The position numbers and the translations under genes were made by a program. DNA of 64,000 nucleotides from Amphibalanus amphitrite (Eukaryota; Arthropoda; Thecostraca; Balanomorpha; Balanidae). Shown piece after piece: positions 1 through 13,130 of this stretch. Positions within the stretch are counted from its first letter, which is position 1. Each line of letters begins with the position of its first letter. The stretch spans positions 248,001 to 312,000 of the forward strand of contig NW_024881869.1 of NCBI RefSeq assembly GCF_019059575.1, given 5' to 3'. The notes below the pieces were generated by a model. The model was not told where the DNA came from. It ran no database searches and saw only the letters and a list, made by a program, of their open reading frames with translations.

Positions 1-256
1 TTTGGTAGGAATTTCTAGTATAACTACTAGAAAACCTACTATATGTGGTCGGGACTAGCAAAAAGTTAGTTCAAACTAGAATATGGTAGCGCTTATGGTT
101 GGCAGTCGTGGCGCGCACGTGACATTCATTTCTTAAACTTCTTAAATAACAGGTTTTAGGGGCCGATTAGTGGGTAAATACATTCAATTAGCTATTAATA
201 ATTGATTATGCAAACATTCAAGAATCTACATCATTCAATTCTAGCCAAAATCACTC

Positions 257-337
257 GGCGCTCCCAGGATTCGAACTCACGACCCTCGGATCCGTAGCCC
301 GATACGCTACCGACTGCGCTACCGAGTACCGCGCGCC
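257..337 (-). pseudogene. tRNA-Arg(ACG)-like relic or SINE head
   Basis: Read on the minus strand, the stretch has an A-box-like TAGCGCAGTCGG, a B-box-like GAGTTCGAATCC and a good anticodon arm (TCGGG / CTACGGA / TCCGA) that presents anticodon ACG, as in tRNA-Arg. The outer 7-nt arms (GGCGCGC and GAGCGCC) pair with one mismatch. It is not a normal tRNA gene: about nine extra bases (GGTACTCGG) sit between the acceptor strand and the A-box, and the T-stem pairs poorly. A tRNA pseudogene or a tRNA-derived SINE head fits best; a diverged functional tRNA is unlikely. Confidence 0.5.
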
Positions 338-2380
338 GACGATCGGAGAGGCGGATCGCGGGTGCTGGCGTGCAGAGAAATCTTTACCCTGTACGCCGTA
401 GAAGATCGGCTGGGTTTCGTGAAAAATGGTAGAGGAATTGTCGAAAGAAAATTCATCGATCTATCATTTGAGACTAAGAACCATTGATTCTTTCAAAGGT
501 TGACCGAGATATCGCTCGCCGAAAACAGGTCATTTAACATGTAAACCCTATGGGCTGGTAGGAAATGTACGCCGTGGAGCAGCAGTGCTACCAACTAACT
601 TCGGCGGGGGCCGGTTCTATCAGTGTACCGACTTTTGTGTCGCTATCTCGACGTTTCCCGTGATCAGAGGATCCATCGTCAAAACCGTTAACCGCCCCCC
701 GCACGCGCAGCTTGCACCCCTCGGATATTATCTCGCCGAAATGTCAAGATTCAATGCATTTTTTCTTATGACCTGCAAGGTTTGAACCAGTTAGAGCTGC
801 CGTTTACCCTGCAGGCGTGGCAACGTACGAAGGGGTGCAATCGGCTTGCACGTGCATAGCTCATGCACCACAGAGTTTAGCTCAGCCAAATGTGCATTAT
901 TTTGGAGGCCTTGCCTGGGACTACCATTGAACCGATTTTGAGGTTGATAGCTTAAATTTTTTTTTGAGCCAGAGGACCTCACGTCAAAACGGTTTTCCGA
1001 CCCCAGCACGTGCAGCCTGCACCCCTCGCAGACGGTGACCCCCCTGGAAACTGGTTCAAGGTGTTACCGATGTGTCCCGCCAGTATGGCTTTGCCCGTGA
1101 CCTCGGGTTGACCTGTAGCCTTGACAAAAAATTTCGTGTCACCGAAACTTTGAAGCCGAATAGCATGTGCCACGAAGCACCGAGCGAATCGAGGCCAGCA
1201 CCAAAAGTTTACCTCGCCGGAGACGAATCAAACGGTCCCACTTTCGTCCCGATCGGTCCACCCATTTTGACTCTAGGTCCAAAAAAGCTTGGACAAACTC
1301 ACATACTCACTGACAAACATGTTCAGCCGAACTTTTTTTTCAGCGACCCACCAATGGGAATTTCCGGATGCAAAAGCATGCTATCGCATGCTTTTGATCC
1401 TCCAATTCTGGACAATAATGACAACTAATATTTACAATATTTAGGTACTAATATTTACAACTAATGACCTCCCTATTGCTTATGTGACATGCACTTGCAG
1501 CCTGAGACATGACAATATTTCAGTATATTATCTACACCAAACCTATTCTCATAGCCTCTTTCCACGAACGGATCAGCTCGATGGCTACCAGCCCCTGGAT
1601 GGCCCAGCCAGGTGATTCCCCGTTCCGCGGGCCCCCGGCTGGCCCGTCGCCCGCTCCCTGGGCCGGGCTTTCCAGTGCCTGTCTGAGCTGCGAACAGATA
1701 CGATCCTGCACCACCCAGCTTGGACGACCGGCCGCCGCAGTAGGGGATGACGTCATTTAGGGCTAAACTGACGTGAGACTCGGCTGCGGTCATACCACGG
1801 CGATCGGCTTGACGACCATGCTGCCAAGCTGAAGCCATTGACACCATGAGGGTGTTATACTACGCAGTGGAGAAGCCAAATAAGCAGCGTTGCCGTGTTG
1901 CGTAGTTGGAAAGTTTCGTCCAACTTCTTGAAAGCTGGATACCGATAGCCCAGACAACACAAGCAAGCTCATAGTCCAATGGGCAAGCGCGCAACTTGGC
2001 TCATCTCGGACGAAAGTTTCCTTCAACGAGCTAATTTTATGGCACGATTAACGCCCTTTCCAAGGCCGTATAAGAGAGGTAGAATCATCCCGCAATTTCC
2101 AATGGACCGGTCGCTAAGCATTAGCGTGACGTCACTGGTGGATACCGCGCGGCGACCGGCTCCAAGCCGTACGTCGGGTACATTTGGCACTTTATCGTTG
2201 CTATTACTGAACGTAACGACAACTAATGACTCTTAAAACTTTTTTACCCACCTAAAGCTGATTTCCTTGCCGATACATTGCCGACCCGAGCCCCAGGGTT
2301 GACAATCTTGGGATATATGGGTCGGATGGGCGACCTCGCGACGGGAGAAGGAACGATTGCAATTGTTGTGTCCCGCACCG
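338..2380. other. no recognisable gene; degenerate repeat DNA
   Basis: No ORF resembles a known protein and no exon with good splice sites was seen. A diverged direct repeat of about 57 bp lies at 666-721 and 972-1028 (GTCAAAAC ... CTTGCACCCCTCG / CCTGCACCCCTCG), about 306 bp apart. CRE-like TGACGTCA palindromes occur near 1747 and 2128 without a linked gene. Confidence 0.5.
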
Positions 2381-2439
2381 CCGATTGCATTCTCTATCTG
2401 CACCCGGAGGGGGGGGGACAGGGGGCACGTGCCCCCATC

Positions 2440-3440
2440 GGATCAGGGGGCTTCTCGGACCCGAGGGGCCCTGCGACGCCAATTGGCGGCTGAGGGTCCA
2501 CGCTGGCATTTTCGACTCAGAAGGGCCCCACAGGGCTCGAAAGAACACCTTATGTGCTCCGAATAGCCACACAATAGCCACACTTCTCTCCATAAGAGCC
2601 ACACACCGGCTTTTTATTGTTCCTTGTCGAAATTTGAGGGCCCCTTGCCGGCCTCCCAGGGCCCATTGGCGACCTCTGATGGCTACTTGCCGGCCTCTGA
2701 GGGCCCTTACCGGCCTATCAGGGACCAGCAGCCCTATAAGGGTTCCACACACGCCTCAGCCTGTGATGACCCCCTAAACCAATGGTTGAAGGCCCCCACA
2801 ACGGCGCCTGCGAGGGCCCTCACCGGCGGCTGTGAAAGCCCCAAAGCGGTGCCCAGCTGAGGGCCCCACACTGCCACCTCTGAGTTCAACCGACACCCCT
2901 GAATGAAGTTCCAAAGGCCCAAACCAGTGCTTCTTAAGGCCATATCGGCGGCTCTGAGGGCTCAACGCCGGAGCCTCTGACGGCCTAAGACGGGACCTTC
3001 GCATCGGACGGCCACTCACCGGTGACTTTTGAGGGCCCCGCACCGACGACTCTGAGGGCCCCCACCGGCGTCTGAGAGTACCTTGCTGGTCTCTGAGGAC
3101 TCCACAGGGCTCCTTGAAGACACCGCAGACCTCTTAAGGGCCCTTTGTCGGTCTCTGAGAGCCCCTGTCGGCTTATAAAGGGTTCGAGCCAGCAGCTCTA
3201 AGGGTCCCACACCCGACTGTGACGACCTTACACTGCAGTGTCTCTGAGGGCCCACAATGGCAACTGTGAGGACCCTCATCGGCGCCTCTGAGGGCTACAC
3301 ACTAGCACCTCAGAGGGCCCACAGCGGCACCTCCGGGGCCCCGCACCAATGCCTCTGAGGGCCCACACCAGTGCCTCCAAAGGCTTCATAACCGGCGGCC
3401 CTGAGGGCACTACACCGGTGATTTTGGGGGGCCTACCGAA
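2440..3440. repeat. degenerate GGCC-rich minisatellite
   Basis: A run of roughly 20-30 bp units built around GAGGGCCC, CACCGGC and CCTCTGAGGG repeats for about 1 kb with much divergence between units. ORFs across it are artefacts of the repeat. A shorter run of similar units lies at 27.6-27.9 kb. The flanks (GGGGGGG at 2410 and C-runs at 3523) resemble the G/C-rich ends of other elements in the window, but no clean terminal inverted repeat was found. Confidence 0.65.
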
Positions 3441-3540
3441 GGCACAACACAATTCCTTAGTCTCGCTGAGTTTTCATCCCAATCCCATACCGGCTTCTAT
3501 CCCAATTCCGGCTCTAGCTACCCCCCCCCCCCTCCCCCCC

Positions 3541-6500
3541 ATGGGTCAGCGGCGCCGCGCCGGTGTCGGTGCCGGGGGCCAGTGCCATCGGGGCGGCAGT
3601 CGGCCACGCGCACTCAATGGTTAGCGCTTAGCACCGGGCGGCTAGCGCACGCCCGGCGTGTTATCGGCCGTGAGCCGCTCCAAAACGGCTGCAGTAACTG
3701 GTCGATATAGGCAGTAAGCAGATGAGGAGATGCAGGTGGATTGATAACCGGCAAGCTTTTGTATTTTACGAGGGCGAAGGGTCGAAGTCGGCTGCTAAAC
3801 CGTGAGCGGATTTTATCAGATGCCGGTTCACTATGACCTTTATCCTGGTCCTGGTCCGCTGACGCACTCTTGGAGAGCCGAATCACAGCAAAACTCCATC
3901 CAAGACTGTATCTATACGGCTTACGCTTTTCTGAAAACGTCTGCGTCTGGCCTCCTACGGGCCCGGCCGGCCGGCCCCGATTGGTGATCCACCAGTGACG
4001 TCACTGGTAGTGTTAAGCTGATTGGCGAATAATACATGGGGAGAACCGGGACGACATCCCCCTGGCCCTTTCGCAGTCTGGCAAGTGATGTCTTCAGTTT
4101 GCACGTCAAACGCCGTTCCGTCATGAGTGGCGTAGCGCCGAAGTTTTGTATGGGAGTATCGACCGCCTCTCAACTTATCCTGTATCGACCGTTCCACGTC
4201 TGTTGACTAAGTGACGTCACCTTGTGAAGTGCACACTGCACACGCGGGAAGCTGAGTGGCGGCCTAGTAGCTTACTACCGCAATGGCGCATAATTCATGC
4301 ATATATGCTGTAGCTGCAGGGAACAGATTCAGCAAGGGACAGCCTCAGAACTCGACACTTATTGCTGACCACCAGCTCCGAGCTGTTCGGCAATTACTGC
4401 TCAATGGTCTACTGAGATGAACGCTGCTCACTGCTAATGACTGCACCACTCACCAGCACGTAGTATATACGGCTGTAACGGACTGTTCAGTGTTCAGATA
4501 TGACCACCGACAATACTCCTGTTACCCCCAGTCATCTATAAACTTAGCAAGAGTGTTTCTCCTGCAGTCCCGGCCTCGGGCCTCGCCTCCCCCCCCTCCC
4601 CCAGATGAATACATTCGCTACTTATTCTGATTCAGTCCTCAATTTGGTACTCACCGACTGCAATTGTCCTCCGCTGGCCAAATGTCGTCCTTTCTAGCGT
4701 CAGATATCAGGATTCTGCTCCTTCAAAGATGGCTTCTAATCGGCAGCAAGTCAGCCGTCACGCAGCAAGCTCACACATTTCGCCAGACAGCACTTTGTCC
4801 AGCAAAGTTCATTGCACCATTTCGATCACGCATGGACACGCACAGGCACAGCACCTCACTAGTCCAAGTCACTGCTCAATAGTCAATATTCCCCGAACCG
4901 AGGAACGTTCTAGAAACGTCCAACCTCTCCATGGCTAAACAGCACTGCCCACCACGCCTGCGCATGCCTGTCTCTAAGCACAGACACTGACGGATACTGT
5001 CCGTCACCTGACCCTGAGGTCAGAGGTGACGGCGACACCGAGCGGCAACTCGACACCGAGCCGCGAAGCCGCGATCATGGCTCTGGAACGAGCCAATCAG
5101 CGTCCGCCGGTCGTCTCATGAGGTGGGGGAGGGGGAGTAGGGTTGGGGACTGGGGAGGGTGTGTGTGTGGGGGGGGGGGGTACTGCTGACAGGTGGTCGA
5201 CTTGCATCTGGCGAAGTGCGCCATGGGTCTTGCGCAGTGCGTGGTATTGTGAAGTGCATCACGCGTGTTTCAGTATGTGCCATAATGAGCTTCTGTTGCT
5301 GAATAGATATCCGTAGCAAACAATGTCAGAATAAAATAAAACAATTTTACCTCACAACTTCGCTTAAACTTCAAATTACGTTCCAGGTAATTTATAAATA
5401 ACGCTGCAACGCTTATTCGCTGCACATCATTGTTTATTACCTTTTCAAACAATAGTGAGCATTTTGGACCGCTCTGACGAGAGTTCTTGCCATACGTCCA
5501 CCCACAATCCCTCATATTACGTGCAAATTTACAATTTATCGGAATACCTAGCACCTACTTAGAAGAAAAAGCATACAAAACCTATCTAATCACCAACAAA
5601 ACAAGCCAACGCCGCCACCAAAGTGAGACATAACGACCTCTGACGTGCTCTGGTCTCTGGACTCAGTGGGGATGGACCCGTAGTGGACAGGACAGGACAG
5701 GACACTCAGTGAGGACAGGCTCATTAGGAGGTGGGACCGAGGCCACCTCTCCTCCCCCCTCCCTTCCCCTCACTCGCCAGGGACATGTGTGTCCGTGTCG
5801 GGAAGAGGCCAGATAAGGAGACAGGGAGCCAGAGTGGTAGGAGTCAGGAGACTCACTGGAGAGGCCACGGGAGGCGTCAGACGGGAGGGAGGGAGACGAA
5901 TAGGACAGATAGAAAAGGTGTAGAAAGGAGAAATGTAAAAAAGCGCATAATAAAAAAAGACAGCATAGGTACTTACACACAGGGAGTGACGTTGTTGAAA
6001 AGACATAAGAAAACATAAGAGCTAAAACGTTGGGAGACATACATAGAAGGCACGGAAACACGTCAAGACAGGTGCGATATAGGGGACCAGTGACGGAGAC
6101 TCCAGAGAAAGGAGACACACACGGAGACACAAAGAGACACACGGATACACAGAGACATACGAACGGAGCCCGACCCGGTGCAGCGGCAGACTGCAGCCTG
6201 ACTGCCGATGACTGATGTGACTGACCGTGACAGGGAATGAAAACCGATACTGAAACCTGTCGCTCTCTCAGTCCGGCTGCATTTTGATCGGCCCACTGCG
6301 CCTGACGGCTGTCTTGGCGGCCGGTATACGGACGGCGGCGGCGGTGGCGGCTGCAGTCCCCTTGTAAATAAACACTCCTAGTTCGGAGAACACGACATAC
6401 TGCCCGCCCCATGGAGCGATACAGCTCCGGCCATGGCCGGCCCCACCGGCAGACAGACTCCAGTGGTCTGTCAGTGGTCTGTTAGTGTTTGTCAGTGTCT

Positions 6501-8804
6501 GTCAGTGGTCTGTTAGTGTTTGTTAGTGTTTGTCAGTGGTCTGTCCACGGTGAGTCGGTGGTCGGCCAGTGGTCTTCGTTGGTCTTTTGATGCTGCTCCC
6601 ATCGTTCACTTGCTCATCATATTGGCAGTGTACCAGTGTAAACTGCTCAATATGCAGCGTGGAATGCAGTTGTTTGTGCAGGGGTCGAACCATTATGTAA
6701 CCATTATATCCTATCTTCATATTTAGAGGTTCCGATCAGGTTGGACCTATCTGTGAGTTTCTAGAGAACTCCAGACTTCTGTGGACCAACGGTCCCGGTA
6801 CCGGCGCCCCGAATCTGGCCGTGGTGTGACGCCCCTATCTGTGTCGTTGCAGTCAGCTGAGTGGCAAACACGGTTGGGCGGCCGGCCGGCCGGCCGGGCG
6901 CTGCACCCCCCCCCCCCCTCCCGCTGCAACTCCCCCTCCCGCGCCGGCCCTCACGCACACGCACACACACACACACAGACACACAAACATGCGTGCAGTG
7001 AACTCTGCGGCGCGCATTCAGCACAGGGCCGTAGCAACAACCGGCAGAGGACACTCGGCGGTCAAACTCGACGAGAGGGCGGACCGGTCCCGCTCCGCGC
7101 TCTCTCTCCCCTCCAGCGTGGTCCGCTCTCTCCCCGCCCGCCCGGCTACTCTCTCTCTCTCTCGCCTTTTTCCCTCTGCGGGGTGCAGGACTTTCAGCGG
7201 GCAGATTTCGATTTTACTTTGACCGCACCTGCTGATGCTGTGTGATATTCAAACAGCGCCCTGTCGCACTGACCGGCCATCGTTTGACAGTTTTGACATC
7301 CTTATTGTCCGTGATCGTGATCAAAGAATAACAGAGATACCTTTTGGTGATAGGAGGTCTATCAAAGCATATTGTAATCGCTGGGACACGACCTGTCATA
7401 TTGTGTGATCAATGATCATAGGTGATCACTGGAAATGAGGGACCGAGCCAGGCCAGGTGATTGGAGAGGGATATAGGAAACACCGGGCGTAAACACTGTT
7501 CGTCACTTCATCCAGCTTTTAGTCAATTTAGTAAGTAGTGGGTAGGTAATTCGGTTTGGACTTAATAGCATGGGGATTGGATCGTATAACTATAAGCTAA
7601 TATGTACAATTAACATGATTTCAAATTAAAATGATTCCAAATGTCAACTAAATAATGACCCTCAGTGTTTGTTACAAGCAATAAAAGAAGATTTCCAGCT
7701 CCAAAAATATTGGGCGTTAAAGCAATGCTTGTCCTGAAGAAATGCCATTTCAATCTACGAGACGTTTCTCAGGCGCCCCACCCGAGAAACCAAGCCTTAC
7801 TGAAGAGTGATCGGTTAGTGATCACCAGCCTTTACCGCCAAAGAAAATTAGTGTTATAAGGAGGATCGAGGGAGTTATTTGGCAACTTCCTAATAATGTG
7901 CCCTGCTCATCCCCTCCCCCTAAAAAGAGACGGTCGTGGTTAATGGCTCATTATACAGTGCACTAATGACAGCGTTAAATGGCCTGCAAATATACACATC
8001 CTGCCGTCTCGTCTCGGGGCGGAATGTGGAACTAACTAATATCAACAAAAAACAACCTAAATAATAATCAACGAAATATATTGATCAATGACCAGCATGA
8101 TCCAGACGGTACCGGAAAATGCACCGAACTTATAAACTCCTGTCGGGCACGTGGGTCAGTTTTGGCTGACGTCAGCCAGACACCCTGGCACTGTGCCAAA
8201 ACCACCGCATGACGTGGCGCGATTTTACGTTGGTGTCTGCGGTCTCCTCCCTCTCTCCTGTCGGCTGATACCCCGGCCTCTCTCCTTCCGGGACACTTCC
8301 TCCCGAGAGAGCCGAGTTGTTCAATGAACATCCGCTGGTCGATGCTTTACAATTCGCGGCACGACGTCGCTCTCGACGGGACCGACGTAGTGGTGTGACG
8401 TCCGGGTCTGAAAATACACCGGCGCACGCCGCCGAAACTGATGTAACACCGGCCTGCATGCATCGGGGAGGGCAGAGGAGGAGAGGGGAGGCGGGGAGGC
8501 GCCCGGGCCATCGGCATCACGTCTGACGACACAGCTCCCTGTGACTGACCCGCCTGCTGGAGTCAGTGCTCTTCCGGTGACCGGTGGTGGTGTCAGTCTT
8601 ATTTGGTGTCAGTCCCCTGCATGGCTTGTTTCCTTAGTCTCCAGTCAATCACCTCTCTGATATCAGTCAAAATCAGGTGTCAGTTCCCAACTTAGTGCTG
8701 TGTTGTCTGATGTCAGGTCCCCTGCTGGCATCGGTCTCCTATGGGTGTCAGTCATCTTTCAACGTCAGTCTCCGCTGGTAAGTAATAAGTATACGAGTAT
8801 AGTA
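3541..8804. other. intergenic DNA without a recognisable gene
   Basis: No coding exon could be supported on either strand. Visible items are a palindromic CRE (CCAGTGACGTCACTGG) near 3991, a GGACA run near 5690, a 10-bp GTCAGTGGTCTGTTAGTGTTT-like simple repeat at 6465-6545, a (CA)n tract at 6955-6990 and a CT tract near 7150. The GC-rich stretch 6780-7220 looks like a CpG island and could be an undetected promoter, but no linked coding exon is seen. Confidence 0.4.
6955..6990. repeat. (CA)n microsatellite
   Basis: A short, slightly interrupted CA dinucleotide run in a GC-rich setting. No function inferred. Confidence 0.8.
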
Positions 8805-9302
8805 GGGGCATTCCACGTCAAGTGGGACAAAAAATGATCATTTTGAACCTCACCTCCTCCGATTTTTGCGAAACTTTGTGAAACTGCTCATCTATATGTG
8901 AAAAGAAAGGAGACATATTTTTGTCAAGATATGACGTCACGTTTCCGAGATACACGTCATCAAACATTGACTTAGGCAAGGCACATTATCATCTTTAAAG
9001 CGTCATAACCATAGAAGTTTTAGACATATCACCACGAGACAAAGTGTGAAATGGAGGGAATAGGTCAGGCTTTAATTTGAGGATAATAATATTGACGTAA
9101 TTAACTAAGTAGTGAACTTAATTAAAATTCAAAAAATAAATTTTGATTTTCTGAAAAATGGGTACCCTTCGATTTTGCTAATTTTTACATATTTTATTCT
9201 CCTATACATTAGCTACATCATATAAAAAATCCAGAATGGGCCGACGACTACGTAACTGTCTTTTGGACTTCGTAATGTCTGGCACTCGCGTGTTTCGTTT
9301 TA

Positions 9303-9679
9303 GCAACCAAGGAGAGGCGCTACCCGGAGATGCTTCTTTCTACCCCAAACCAAAGCAAACCTAACCTGACCTGACGTGACCTGACCTAATCTAACACGCG
9401 TAAATATGTACAGCCCTCACGGCAGTTGCCGACTGGCCAAATGCCACCTAGATACGAACATTAGCCCTTACGACAGTTGCCGGCTGGCCAGATGCTACTT
9501 GAAAAAACAAATGCGTATTGAACACTTCAGGCTGACCCGCTGCGAGCCAGCGACCTTTAGATTTCGAGGTGGGTACACTCGGCGCACTTACTACTAAGCC
9601 ACGAAGATAGCTGGTCATCGTAAGCCAGTTTTTAATGATGAATTTGGGCATTCTCCGGGCAGCGCCTCTCTTTGGTTGC
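9303..9679. mobile_element. nested 377-bp TIR element
   Basis: The 28-bp arms at 9303-9330 (GCAACCAAGGAGAGGCGC...) and 9652-9679 are inverted copies with two mismatches. The element lies wholly inside the 8805-10963 element, so it inserted later. Its interior holds a tandem duplication (9413-9450 and 9465-9502, core CAGTTGCCG.CTGGCCA) and a tRNA-like stretch. Confidence 0.7.
9530..9612 (-). repeat. possible tRNA-derived SINE fragment
   Basis: On the minus strand the segment contains GTGGCTTAGTAG (A-box-like) and GGTCGCTGGCTCGCA (weak B-box-like) at a plausible distance. Folding was not tested and the match is weak. Confidence 0.25.
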
Positions 9680-10963
9680 AAAAAGAAAATACGCCTGACT
9701 CTCCCAGCGCTAGGGGAGAAAAGCCCGGTTTAGCCAAAAAAGGTATAAAAAAAACGGAATTTGAAATGTAGGTGGGGCGGTGGGGAACTTTATCGTGTGC
9801 CGATTTCATGGCCCTAGATCAATATATTCAAGATCAAATGAGGTTAAACGTGATCAAATTTGCTATAGTGACTATTTTGCGTTTATACGCCCATAGCTCT
9901 AAGAGATACTGGCCGATTTTCCTATTTCTTCCTTTTTACGACATTTGTAGTGTTATGAGAATCTCTAGTTAATCTGACCATAAGCTTGGCAGTTAGTGGC
10001 TTGCTAAGAGTAAGATGTCGCCGGCAGTGGCGGGGATCGGCCGACGCGGGAAACGTCATAGTCACATATTGTGTTTGCACCCTAAAGATTTAATTTTGCC
10101 AGTTGATTTTCGTATTTATTTGAACATTAGATTGCCTGTACATTTTTAAGCCTTCACACACAGTTTGACACGAATCGATCATAATCAGCGGTAAGAAGCG
10201 CGGTGCAAAGATTGAACCGTCCCGCGCCGGCACAGTCTACCATTCAGGCGGCGCCGGCCGGCGCCGGCCGCCGAGCCGCTCCGGCAGGAATGCTTGACTT
10301 TACACCGCTATTACTAGAAAAATTGTGGACCGATTTACCTATTTCTTGCACGGGAGGATTTGCAATTCGATTCTGGACAGATACTTAGAGTTTGACGTTA
10401 ATATGATAATTATGGCGTGAGTTATTGGCGATAAACAGGTGGAGTTAGCGAAATCGGCCCCTTCCACCGCCCGTGCTACGTTGCACTACTTGTTGCTATA
10501 TCATCCAAAGTTATCGTTGGCCCACTCTAATTTTCTCAGCACGTGTGCCTTACGTCTAGTGGAAGACAATATCTAAATTTGAGCAAAATCGAAGGGTACC
10601 CATTTTTCACAAATTACATTTTCAGAAATTAATTCAAAATAAAATAAATTCAAAATCACCAAAAAATGTAAAAATTGTCAAATTTTTCTTGCATAACTCC
10701 TTATGTACACGTTTCAGTTTGTTTGACATTAATAGCTTCAAAAATGTTGAAGCTATAGATCTTTCAAGATTGCAATACACGTCCAATTCTGCTCAAAAAG
10801 CAGAAGTTTAGCGACTTGTATCTCTGTAGCCCGAGGGCATATCGCATATGACAAAATCCTTTCACCCTCAGAGGTTTCACCCAATAGCCAATAAGTATAC
10901 CAAGTTTGAACAAAATCGCAGAGGTGGCCGATTTTGGCTGTCCCGGTTGACATGGAATGCCCC

Positions 10964-12625
10964 AGTATAACTATGCCCTTTCGACTAATCATCGTCAGTC
11001 ATCTACCATAATGTGTCAGACTTCTACCGTGCAATGTCTGTCAGTTGTTTGCAATGCGCCAGTGATTGTGTGTCAGTGTTTGACAATGTGTCAGTGTTTG
11101 TCAATTTGTCAGTATTCGTCAATGTGCCAGTGTTTGACTCTTGAGCATCTGCCCCAGTGTCAGACCCCCCCCCCCCGATGTCGGCTCCCCCGGGGTACAA
11201 CAACCTCTGGCTAGCCGGCACAAGTCGGAAGGTTACGAGAGGTCACCCGAAGCCTCCAGGGGGCGGTCAGCTGATCCGGCGGGCTAGCTGTCGGGGCCAG
11301 CTGCAGCGGCCGACGGCGACGGCGCAGCCTTGGCCCTCGCCGTCGCTGCCGTCGACCGAATCGATCGTCGGCTCATGTGATTCTCGCCCAGTCACGTGAC
11401 CGGCGCGACGTCATCGCTGCGCCGCTGCGCCGAATTCGGCGCACCACGCGGTGCCGACGGCGTGGACCGATGCTGCCCATGCGCGCGCCACCCGCCGCCA
11501 GCCGCGCCCTCGCGCCGGCTTGGCTGTGGATCAAGGTCAAAGCGGTGACCTACCGCGCTGAAGAAACTTGCTAGTCTATTTATTATTTCCTGGATGCTGG
11601 CTGCGCCGGAGCGAGGGGGGTGTGTTCCTGGCAGGGCAGGGCCCACGGGTGCCGCGGCCGAGGGGTGTCGCCGATGAGATAGGCGCTATGTATGAGAGAG
11701 GGGGAGGACGCCCGCTATAAGGGGTGGTAGCTGGGAAGGGGCGGTTCCGCCGGTTCCGGTGCAATGCGGAACCGGCGGACGATGGAAGTAGGCGGATGTA
11801 ACTGAGCCTCCATCCGGTGACGAAAACTGCTGCGTCGCAGACGCTAGTGACGCCGGCGACAGATTGATTTGATCATGAGACGGCCGGAGCAAATATAGTG
11901 GCCGGTCGAAGGTCAGACGCCACATCTATGGAACTCGAATACGGCGAGTTTCGTGAGTTGTAGGTATATGAAGACCTTGGGGGCGTGCGATGGCCCCGTA
12001 GGTTAACCGAATAACCGGGCGAGTTTGATGGCCTAGCGGAAGCCGATGTTGCATCACCACTCACCATGGCGCGTGCACCAGTCTAGTGCCGGGTCCTAGC
12101 AACATTAGTACTTCAAACCGTACCGCCGGGTAACTGCGCAATACGACAGTGCCTCAGGGCACCGAAATAAATAGAAAATGGTACAGATCGTTCATCAGCT
12201 GCGGACGAGATCCGGGAGTTTTATTTGTGTTCCATTGATAATGGATGGGCACAAGAATAACACTGAAACTCCTGAGATGTTGCAATTTGAATAGCTATAA
12301 ATTTTATCCTTGCTGTATCACAATATTGCTTTACGTAGCCGTAGCCGGCTTATGTTTTGGTTGAGAACAGCCTAAAACGATGCGTTAAATCTAATGAAAA
12401 CTAGATTCTGATGTGTACCTAGGTGTATCCGCAATAACGTTAGGAGAGCCATAAACGTTTACATTCGTTGTGGTGCCTATACATACACCACAGCCGCTCT
12501 CGGGCGATCAGTGACCATCCCAGCACACAGCTCCTTCTCATGCGTCTCGGAAGTTTCAGCCTCCCCTCCCCCTTCCTCTTCCATCTCTAAAAAGGAACGT
12601 TGCAGTCTCACAAACCAGAAAACGC
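10964..12625. other. intergenic: tandem repeat and CpG-rich island, no gene seen
   Basis: A degenerate repeat of about 18 bp (CAATGTGTCAGTGTTTG-like) covers 11022-11135. It is followed by a GC- and CpG-rich stretch (about 11160-12060), downstream of the C/EBP gene. No ORF there looks like a known protein and no spliced gene could be traced. It may be a promoter for a gene outside the window. Confidence 0.4.
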
Positions 12626-12645
12626 ACATGGACACAGTACAACAT

Positions 12646-12651
12646 TTTATT
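12646..12651 (-). terminator. poly(A) signal of the C/EBP gene
   Basis: A minus-strand AATAAA lies about 480 bp beyond the C/EBP stop codon. It implies a 3' UTR of about 0.5 kb ending near 12625. Confidence 0.6.
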
Positions 12652-13130
12652 AAAATATGTTGATTTCGGCGTCATGAACACATAATTACTGCACAGTGTG
12701 CGCACCGGCGGCCAATTTCCGTCCATCGGAGGTGGGCAGCGGCCACGCGCACCGCGCTCCCTGGCTGCCAGCTATCACAAAGTCCAGCTTTGGTGAGAGC
12801 TGGCCGCGCCCCCTCCTTCTCTCGCCGGAATGAGTCAGAGCCGGCGCTCGGCGTGACCCGGCCCACCGGCACGGCCGGCAGACGTGCACGCGCACGGCAC
12901 GGCTCGGCGCGCCGCGCGACGAAAGACATGAACAATGGGCCCCACTATATTAGCACCGCACGGGCGACTAACATCCATCCACTCTGGACGCGACACAGGT
13001 ACAGGTGACTCGTAATAGTCCGGTAACGCATGCATAACAACCACGGTCGCCACGCCAAACAAGCAGAGCAAGACTAGTGCCACGCGGGCCGCTCCTGGCT
13101 GTCCTGCCCCAACAGCGCACGGCCCTACTG

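Larger units (their letters stand above)
8805..10963. mobile_element. 2.16-kb inverted-repeat DNA element
   Basis: The left end reads GGGGCATTCCACGTCAA and the right end is its inverted match with one change (GGGGCATTCCATGTCAA on the minus strand). A second inverted block inside the arms, around AATGGGTACCCTTCGATTTT at 9158-9180 and its complement at about 10578-10602, shows that the arms extend some 380 bp at each end. AGTA immediately flanks both ends and may be a 4-bp target duplication. No transposase is visible, so this is a non-autonomous element of unknown superfamily. It contains a second, younger inverted-repeat element. Confidence 0.75.

Noticed and set aside
1960-4210. TGACGTCAC-containing modules at 2128 and 3991 as an inverted repeat element
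   Set aside because: Only the short palindromic CRE cores match; no extended inverted homology could be traced.
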